Origin: an uncultured Flavobacteriales bacterium
GTDB lineage: Bacteria > Bacteroidota > Bacteroidia > Flavobacteriales > UBA1820
Reading direction: 5' to 3'
DNA length: 11,520 nucleotides
Assembly: GCA_938023515.1 (NCBI GenBank)
Contig: CALJDR010000014.1
Location: 1-11,520, forward strand
This document shows positions 7,733-11,520 of the stretch, piece by piece. Below the pieces are notes generated by a model. That model did not search any database. It saw only the letters and a program-made list of their open reading frames with translations, and was not told where the DNA came from. Both the position numbers and the translations under genes were made by a program. Every line of letters starts with the position of its first letter. The stretch's first letter is position 1.

Positions 7733-7763
7733 AAAGCGTACGGAAACCGTACGCTTTTTTTAT
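7733..7763 (+). terminator. Rho-independent terminator after the DUF349 gene
   Basis: A perfect 11-bp stem AAAGCGTACGG/CCGTACGCTTT (7733-7743 with 7747-7757) closed by an AAA loop runs into a T-tract (7755-7761, then ATTTC). It starts 23 nt after the stop. A smaller TCCC/GGGA hairpin precedes it. The T-tract overlaps the stop codon of the convergent regulator gene. Confidence 0.9.
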
Positions 7764-7996
7764 TTCTCCGGCTCTTTGCATTCAGGCTCTAACAGATCTA
7801 CTATCTCTACCCCTAAAGAAGAACTTATCTTTAATAATGTTTTAAGAGTAGGATTGGTTCGCCCATTTTCTATCCGGGACATATTAGGTATTTCCATATT
7901 ACATATAGCGGCCAGGTCCTGCTGAAGAATCCCCTTCTGCATGCGATACTTTTTAATGTTCTTTCCTACACATTTTAACAATTCTTCTTCAGTCAT
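7760..7996 (-). CDS. small XRE/Cro-CI family transcriptional regulator
   Basis: A 78-residue single-domain DNA-binding protein with the HTH_3 (Cro/CI) fold. The helix-turn-helix covers about residues 24-46: LQQDLAAICN as the support helix and EIPNMSRIENGRTNPT with the family signature S-RIENGRTNPTL, followed by LLKISSSLGV. No ligand or dimerisation domain is attached, only a short Glu/Lys/Pro tail (ECKEPEK). The ATG is at 7994-7996. The gene is AT-rich relative to the operons on the left. It diverges from a small membrane-protein gene across an 87-bp gap with a perfect inverted repeat (8049-8066), the likely operator for this protein. I infer autoregulation and control of the neighbour. The domain call is firm; the target and signal are unknown. 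Confidence 0.9.
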   Translation of the reverse strand: MTEEELLKCVGKNIKKYRMQKGILQQDLAAICNMEIPNMSRIENGRTNPTLKTLLKISSSLGVEIVDLLEPECKEPEK

Positions 7997-8011
7997 TTTT
8001 TGTAGTCCGTA

Positions 8012-8041
8012 TTTGACAGCAAAGTTTTTTATTTATCTTTG
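8012..8041 (+). promoter_or_regulatory. sigma-ABfr promoter of the small membrane-protein gene
   Basis: TTTG at 8012-8015 and TATCTTTG at 8034-8041 are separated by 18 nt and match both boxes (TTTG and TAnnTTTG). Predicted transcription starts near 8048, at the left edge of the inverted repeat, so a bound repressor would cover the start site. Confidence 0.65.
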
Positions 8042-8050
8042 CCTATCAAT
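8020..8050 (-). promoter_or_regulatory. probable promoter of the XRE regulator gene
   Basis: On the minus strand AAACTTTG (8020-8027) fits the -7 box at all but its first base. An ATTG at 8047-8050 places TTG 19 nt upstream as the -33 element. The -33 element touches the inverted repeat at 8049-8066. This promoter and the plus-strand one overlap head to head. Confidence 0.45.
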
Positions 8051-8066
8051 TATCATAAATGATAAT
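8049..8066. promoter_or_regulatory. candidate operator: perfect 8-bp inverted repeat
   Basis: ATTATCAT-AA-ATGATAAT is a perfect palindrome of 18 bp centred between the divergent regulator and membrane-protein genes. Half-site length and short spacer suit a dimeric XRE-family repressor. It lies on the predicted start site of the plus-strand transcript and on the -33 element of the regulator promoter. It has no T-run and is AT-only apart from one C and one G, so it is not a terminator. Confidence 0.55.
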
Positions 8067-8083
8067 CCACTCACAGACCTTTG

Positions 8084-8278
8084 ATGAAAATCGGAAAAGA
8101 CATGTTTTTAGGCGCAAAATTCTACCTGGTCATCGGGATACTAACCACGATATTCATAACAATAAAAGACGGCATATTCCTGTTACTTTCAGCTTTAGTA
8201 ACAATTGTCCTATGGGTGGTCTATATTCTGATAGATTTGAAAAAAAGGTCCGCGAAAGTAAAAGAAGAAAAAAAGTGA
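8084..8278 (+). CDS. 64-residue two-helix membrane protein, function unknown
   Basis: I do not recognise a family. The product starts MKIGKDMFLG and has two hydrophobic segments, about residues 13-27 (FYLVIGILTTIFITI) and 31-51 (IFLLLSALVTIVLWVVYILID), joined by a tight KDG turn. A lysine-rich tail (KKRSAKVKEEKK) follows. Positive residues at both ends predict a helical hairpin in the inner membrane with both termini in the cytoplasm. A TTG directly before the ATG could start it one codon earlier; ATG is preferred. A full promoter match (TTTG-N18-TATCTTTG) precedes it, which supports it as a real gene despite its size. It diverges from a small XRE regulator with a shared candidate operator. 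It could be a small stress, immunity or toxin-like membrane peptide, but nothing in the sequence decides this. Confidence 0.72.
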   Translation: MKIGKDMFLGAKFYLVIGILTTIFITIKDGIFLLLSALVTIVLWVVYILIDLKKRSAKVKEEKK

Positions 8279-8307
8279 TCCAAAAGTCCCAGAGACATAT
8301 AATTATT

Positions 8308-8337
8308 TTTGCAGCTTAAATAAAAGCCCTATATTTG
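8308..8337 (+). promoter_or_regulatory. promoter of the tRNA-Ala gene
   Basis: TTTG at 8308-8311 and TATATTTG at 8330-8337, separated by 18 nt, match both Bacteroidota promoter boxes. The -7 box ends 11 nt before the first base of the mature tRNA, so the 5' leader is only a few bases. Confidence 0.75.
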
Positions 8338-8348
8338 CCCCGTTGAAT

Positions 8349-8422
<74 letters not shown>

Positions 8423-8423
8423 C

Positions 8424-8457
8424 AAAAAACGCCGGGAATTTAAACCCGGCGTTTTTT
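8424..8457. terminator. bidirectional terminator between tRNA-Ala and the convergent beta-barrel gene
   Basis: AAAAAACGCCGGG pairs with CCCGGCGTTTTTT (8424-8436 with 8445-8457) around the 8-nt loop AATTTAAA. The GC core has 7 pairs. Each strand ends in a run of six T, so it can stop both the tRNA transcript and the minus-strand gene whose stop codon is at 8474. Confidence 0.92.
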
Positions 8458-8473
8458 ATATATATAACTTTAT

Positions 8474-9148
8474 TTAAATACGGAATACGGCGGAAAGTTG
8501 GGGACTGAAAAAATTCCGCCCGTTTGCAAATGTATCAGACCATTCCATCGTAAAATTCATTCCAAAATGCTCCGTAATAAAAAAATTCGATATGCCTTGT
8601 AAATCTATCCCTGTAATTGCATTTTCCCTCAAACAATGGGGGGTCATTACCTGAACAGTAAATTTCCAGATGTTTTCGATCACATATACTCCTCCTGCCA
8701 CTGTATATTTAAAATAAGGATCCCGCTCCCGGTCCACATAGTGCAGACTCCTGTCCGTACTGTATTTGAATTCTCCGGACACAGAGAACCGTTTTATAGT
8801 ATAAGTGGAATTGAATCCCGTACTGAAAGTGGTATGGCTGTTCGCCGTTTCACTCAAATCCAGTTCGGCGTCCGCGAAAAAACGGAGATACTTCACTACC
8901 GGCATTGAAAAATAAACTTCGGCCGCCATACCTTGATAGTTCGTCCAACTATCCCCGTTTTTCTGGTTATTATGCACTGACTTTAACGACGGAACCAGGA
9001 GGAACTGCTTTCTTTTCCCAAAATTCCAATTCAGTTCGGCACCCACCTTTGTTTCTACAACGGCCCCATTATTTTGGGTCTCCTCTTGGGCCGAAAGGCA
9101 TAGTGGCAACCCAAGCATAAAAAACAAAACGAAAAATCTCATATGCAT
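8474..9148 (-). CDS. secreted, probable outer-membrane beta-barrel protein
   Basis: A 224-residue protein of no family that I recognise. Residues 1-20 form a Sec signal peptide (RFFVLFFMLGLPLCLSA, cleavage expected before QEE) with no lipobox cysteine at the cleavage point. The mature part has alternating short amphipathic beta-strand-like segments rich in aromatic residues (VGAELNWNF, AAEVYFSMP, LRFFADAELDL, FSVSGEFKYS, KYTVAGGVYV, FGMNFTMEW). It ends SPQLSAVFRI, a final strand with aromatic and hydrophobic residues as in outer-membrane barrels. About eight to ten strands fit the length. ATG at 9146-9148 is used; a second ATG at 9140-9142 (MRFFVLFF) is equally plausible. It follows the two lipoprotein genes on the same strand after 71 nt with an inverted repeat between, so it may have its own control. 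Outer-membrane location is inferred. Confidence 0.75.
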   Translation of the reverse strand: MHMRFFVLFFMLGLPLCLSAQEETQNNGAVVETKVGAELNWNFGKRKQFLLVPSLKSVHNNQKNGDSWTNYQGMAAEVYFSMPVVKYLRFFADAELDLSETANSHTTFSTGFNSTYTIKRFSVSGEFKYSTDRSLHYVDRERDPYFKYTVAGGVYVIENIWKFTVQVMTPHCLRENAITGIDLQGISNFFITEHFGMNFTMEWSDTFANGRNFFSPQLSAVFRI

Positions 9149-9156
9149 TATAGTTT

Positions 9157-9189
9157 CAAAGCCTAAATATACTCTATTTTCAGGCTTTG
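9157..9189. repeat. 8-bp inverted repeat between the barrel and lipoprotein genes
   Basis: CAAAGCCT (9157-9164) and AGGCTTTG (9182-9189) are perfect inverted copies with a 17-nt AT-rich spacer, inside the 71-nt gap upstream of the barrel gene. No T-run follows on the minus strand, so it is a weak terminator at best. It may be an operator or an mRNA-processing hairpin. Confidence 0.35.
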
Positions 9190-9219
9190 TCCCCGAAAAA
9201 AAGCAAAATCCTGGTGCAA

Positions 9220-10197
9220 TCAGTCCAAATTGGTCATCGAACCGTCGCCATGATTGGGCATAAAAGGCCCCTCGTATTCATCGTCCGAAAAAGGATCAAT
9301 CCGGATCGAACTTGCATTGGACGTACCCGTGTGCGTGCAGTAAGAACGCAAATCGGCCACCCGCATATTTTCCGTCCCCAATGGAATGCTTTTAATAGTT
9401 GCTAAGTACCGCCTTTGTGCCGGGCGCGCACTCTGGGCCCAAAAGCCGCCCATGAATTGATAATATCCCTTCAACCAGGTGCTCTCGTCGCGCCCCATGG
9501 TCCGTGGCCGTCCTTTGGAGTCGATCAGGCTTGTTTGACTATCCTTACACACGACAAAATGCCCTGCTCCGCCGCCACCCACATAGATAATACGATCATA
9601 TACCGGCGGAATAATCTCCACATACGAATATTTCGGAGAGGAAAAAACCGAACCGGACACATCGGCCTGATAGCGATATACACCGTATTTTCCATTCTGT
9701 GAATAAATAACCACCAACGAGGCGGCATCGTTTATCTCCGGCCCGCAGCGGAAGATCGTCGATACCCGCTCCGGCAGTCCTGTATTGCCGTTCAGCGGAT
9801 ATAACCCCACCGGGGTTTCGGCGTAGAGATACCCGCCGTTATCTTTGGTTATACGGGTATATTCGTTCCCGTCAAGCCGCAAGGCAACCGCTTCTGCGTC
9901 GAACAGATATTTTTTTTCCTCCCGGTAGAGCACGTACAAATCGCGTCCATGTGGAATATCAGCCATCCCCAATTTCTCAAACCGGTCGTAAACCGCCTCG
10001 GAGCGGCTTTCCCCCGCCCGACCGTTAGGGGACATATAACCCGGATCCACCCATGCCCACTTTCCGTCCTTGCCTTTGCGCTCAAAGGATGCTCTGCCGT
10101 CCGTTTTTACTACCTCAGTAGAAGTACATGCTACCGCGACTGCCAGCACAGATAACAGTGCCCCTCCGGCAAACAGTTTTTTCGATATCCCTCTCAT
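9220..10197 (-). CDS. lipoprotein with WG-like repeats
   Basis: A 325-residue predicted lipoprotein. The signal peptide is short and basic then hydrophobic (MRGISKKLFAGGALLSVLAVAVAC), with the acylated cysteine at C24. The mature chain carries segments that look like degenerate WG (tryptophan-glycine) repeats. They are KGKDGKWAWVDPGY (41-54), SQNGKYGVYRYQ after residue 160, and a longer unit with PPVYDRIIYVGG followed by FVVCKDSQTSLIDSKGR. The pattern is the usual 'YD-x-I ... V-x-x-x-G-K-x-G-x-I-D-x-x-G' of such proteins. The last 60 residues (from about TMGRDEST) show no repeat, and the end is acidic and flexible (DPFSDDEYEGPFMP). Start at ATG 10195-10197. It lies 12 nt downstream of another lipoprotein gene, so the two are one transcript and may act together at the envelope. 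WG repeats are poorly understood; here the assignment rests on pattern only. Confidence 0.75.
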   Translation of the reverse strand: MRGISKKLFAGGALLSVLAVAVACTSTEVVKTDGRASFERKGKDGKWAWVDPGYMSPNGRAGESRSEAVYDRFEKLGMADIPHGRDLYVLYREEKKYLFDAEAVALRLDGNEYTRITKDNGGYLYAETPVGLYPLNGNTGLPERVSTIFRCGPEINDAASLVVIYSQNGKYGVYRYQADVSGSVFSSPKYSYVEIIPPVYDRIIYVGGGGAGHFVVCKDSQTSLIDSKGRPRTMGRDESTWLKGYYQFMGGFWAQSARPAQRRYLATIKSIPLGTENMRVADLRSYCTHTGTSNASSIRIDPFSDDEYEGPFMPNHGDGSMTNLD

Positions 10198-10209
10198 AAC
10201 AAATACGAT

Positions 10210-11340
10210 TTATTTCCCTTCTTCTTTCTTTCTCACCACTACGATACCATTGGCTGCACCCAGGCCCAACAGACTCACTTTCCCATTCTTCCAGTACGCG
10301 GCCGATTGTCCCATGGAACCGACGCAATACACCGCCCCATCCAGCACCGCAATCGCATTGCAAGACGATCGTGATCGGTATTTATCTTCCAGCAACGGAA
10401 CAATCTGTCCGTTTTTCCAATATACCGCACTCTTTACGTCCTGATAACCGTTCGTACCCGCCATATATACATCCGAGCCCTCGAAACAAAACGATTTTAC
10501 CTGCCCGCCATAATTGTCCTCCAATTCCCGGCGTATTCCGTCCTGCCAATAAGTCGCCTCGGAACCCGATTCGCCCTCGACTACCCATCCGCCTACGTAA
10601 ACAGACCCATCCTTCCAGGCCACCGCATTGGCCGCTCCGCGCCTGTCCCACAGTGCGATTTGTTCCCAGTTTACCCAAAAACGCGGTTCGATATATGACT
10701 CATAAGTGGAAGCGATCCGCCGGAAAATCCAATCGTCATACCCGGCCATATACACCATTCCCATTGTATCCACACATACCGAGCTGACTGAAGCGGCTAA
10801 TTTACCATCGGAAAACACATAGGAAAGGCTATCATTTATCCAAAGTTTAGCGACATCCTCGCGGATCATCCGGTAATCTGTCCCGTATTTAGTCGAGGCG
10901 CGCTTTTGCTGCGGGCCATCCTTTTCCTCTCCGGCACACAGCACATATCCCAGGTCGGTCACACAAATCCCCCGCACCTGGGCATCGTACGCCCCACTCG
11001 TCAGCCGATGCTCTTCCCCGTTTTTCCAATACACCGCGATATTGTTCCCTCCGACAGACCGCACATATCCGGCGCAATATAGGTCGCTGCCCACAAGCGT
11101 CATTGCGTTGACTGCAGAACTTTCATATCCGTCTCCCAGCGAGTGTGGCTCGCCATTGAGCCAATACACCGCACAATAGTCATCAGGATGCCTTTTATCG
11201 GAATCATCCGGCGTGCGCTGGACATACCCGCCTATATATACATCGTTATTCTCCCGATCCCCTGTGCATGAGAATAGCAGGGGGAATAAAAACAAGGATG
11301 CAACTACCCTCGTAGGGCTCCTTAAACCGGAAAATTTCAT
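10210..11340 (-). CDS. lipoprotein with seven-repeat beta-propeller-like architecture
   Basis: A 376-residue predicted lipoprotein, lipobox LLFSC with C25. The frame is open a further 42 codons upstream to 11466, but a TATATTTG -7 box at 11367-11374 lies in that part, and ATG 11338-11340 gives a proper signal peptide (MKFSGLRSPTRVVASLFLFP). The mature protein is a row of seven similar units. Each has a VY-x-(A/G)G strand (V34, L87, V133, V196, V247, V291, V337) and then an (A/V)xYWxNG-like strand (W60, W105, W167, W222, W265, W308, W350). Units are 42-62 residues, the size of a propeller blade. The C-terminus ends in ANGIVVV, which matches the strand that precedes VYxAG in the inner repeats. 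The ring could therefore close by joining C-terminal and N-terminal strands. It is first in a two-gene lipoprotein operon. Ligand unknown; a binding or scaffold role is likelier than enzyme activity. Confidence 0.8.
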   Translation of the reverse strand: MKFSGLRSPTRVVASLFLFPLLFSCTGDRENNDVYIGGYVQRTPDDSDKRHPDDYCAVYWLNGEPHSLGDGYESSAVNAMTLVGSDLYCAGYVRSVGGNNIAVYWKNGEEHRLTSGAYDAQVRGICVTDLGYVLCAGEEKDGPQQKRASTKYGTDYRMIREDVAKLWINDSLSYVFSDGKLAASVSSVCVDTMGMVYMAGYDDWIFRRIASTYESYIEPRFWVNWEQIALWDRRGAANAVAWKDGSVYVGGWVVEGESGSEATYWQDGIRRELEDNYGGQVKSFCFEGSDVYMAGTNGYQDVKSAVYWKNGQIVPLLEDKYRSRSSCNAIAVLDGAVYCVGSMGQSAAYWKNGKVSLLGLGAANGIVVVRKKEEGK

Positions 11341-11366
11341 GGCTTTCAGTATTAATTGTGCGGGAG

Positions 11367-11374
11367 CAAATATA
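11367..11374 (-). promoter_or_regulatory. sigma-ABfr -7 box for the lipoprotein operon
   Basis: On the minus strand this reads TATATTTG, a full match to TAnnTTTG, 26 nt before the ATG at 11340. The -33 region lacks a TTTG at the usual distance. The 128-nt stretch from 11341 to 11468 otherwise contains nothing I can name. Confidence 0.55.
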
Positions 11375-11468
11375 AAACATTTGTTAAGATAATCAGTCGT
11401 CTGAGGAAAATTCCTTCTTTTTCCTGTTTTAATAACGTGCATTCTGGGGTGGAGGGCCATAAACACAA

Positions 11469-11493
11469 AAAACCACCCTGTAGGGGTGGTTTT
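11469..11493 (-). terminator. terminator for a minus-strand gene at the right edge
   Basis: AAAACCACCC (11469-11478) pairs with GGGTGGTTTT (11484-11493) around the 5-nt loop TGTAG. On the minus strand the stem runs into TTTTTTGTGTTT. It begins 12 nt after the proposed tRNA end at 11505. The plus strand also ends in TTTT. Confidence 0.75.
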
Positions 11494-11504
11494 AGGATTT
11501 ATAG

Positions 11505-11520
11505 AGCCGCGAACCGGACT
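11505..11520 (-). tRNA. probable 3' end of a tRNA gene cut by the window edge
   Basis: On the minus strand the last bases read AGTCCGGTTCGCGGCT. This fits the end of a T-loop (AGT), a T-stem 3' strand (CCGGT), an acceptor 3' strand (TCGCGGC) and a discriminator T, with no encoded CCA, as in the tRNA-Ala here. A terminator hairpin follows closely, again as for that tRNA. The acceptor 5' strand would be GCCGCGA. Isotype cannot be read. The alternative is the end of a protein gene (VRFAAL then TAA). Confidence 0.4.

Noticed and set aside
8049..8066. Palindrome as a terminator
   Set aside because: The stem is almost wholly A/T with a 2-nt spacer and no T-run, so it would not form a stable RNA hairpin; an operator is more likely.
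7760..8278. Classical toxin-antitoxin pair
   Set aside because: Type II pairs are usually adjacent and co-directional; here the genes diverge and the second product is a membrane hairpin. A regulator plus small membrane protein is all that the sequence supports.
8059..8319. 86-codon frame overlapping the small membrane-protein gene
   Set aside because: Composition is random-looking (His/Arg/Asn rich), it starts inside the inverted repeat, and the overlapping frame gives clear membrane helices.
10070..10787. Plus-strand frames of 124 and 138 codons opposite the lipoprotein genes
   Set aside because: Ser/Pro/Arg-rich antisense translations with no promoter; the minus-strand frames have lipoboxes and clear repeats.
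10210..11340. Lipoprotein repeats as a DNA-level tandem repeat
   Set aside because: The seven units are similar only as protein; nucleotide identity between them is low, so this is an old domain array and not a recent tandem duplication.
11341..11466. 42-codon extension of the propeller lipoprotein to ATG 11466
   Set aside because: It would bury the signal peptide and lipobox, and it contains the TATATTTG box at 11367-11374.

Overview
The window looks like a chromosomal segment from a member of the Bacteroidota, probably order Bacteroidales. Three things point there. Start codons lack strong Shine-Dalgarno sequences. At least six gene starts are preceded by the Bacteroidota sigma-ABfr -7 box TAnnTTTG, twice with TTTG exactly 18 nt upstream. 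The gene families also fit: MetG with a C-terminal tRNA-binding domain, a DUF368 (PopT-type) membrane protein, a repeated DUF349 protein, and a tRNA without encoded CCA. Genus cannot be decided from sequence reading alone.

Left part (1-3707): a possible 13-residue C-terminal stub on the plus strand, a bidirectional terminator, then a minus-strand housekeeping operon transcribed ddl -> coaD -> metG with gaps of 15 and 1 nt. The promoter proposed for ddl implies a GTG start at 3655 instead of the longer ATG-started frame. Middle part (3708-7763): divergent from ddl, a plus-strand pair popT-like (DUF368) and aroE overlapping by ATGA, then a separately promoted 683-residue DUF349 protein ending at a strong terminator. 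ddl (D-Ala-D-Ala synthesis) and the DUF368 protein (undecaprenyl-phosphate recycling) both serve cell wall synthesis and share one divergent control region.

Accessory-like part (7760-8348): an AT-rich island holding a small XRE-family repressor on the minus strand and, divergently, a 64-residue two-helix membrane protein. A perfect 8-bp inverted repeat lies between them, positioned on both promoters. This is the best candidate for an undescribed small module. A tRNA-Ala(GGC) gene with its own promoter and terminator follows.

Right part (8424-11520): three minus-strand cell-envelope proteins. A lipoprotein with seven repeats that I read as a seven-bladed beta-propeller, a lipoprotein with WG-like repeats 12 nt downstream of it, and a small secreted protein that resembles an outer-membrane beta-barrel. 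At the right edge a terminator hairpin directly follows what looks like the 3' end of a second tRNA on the minus strand, cut by the window. No insertion sequence, CRISPR array, integrase or phage gene is visible, and no gene-free stretch exceeds 300 bases.
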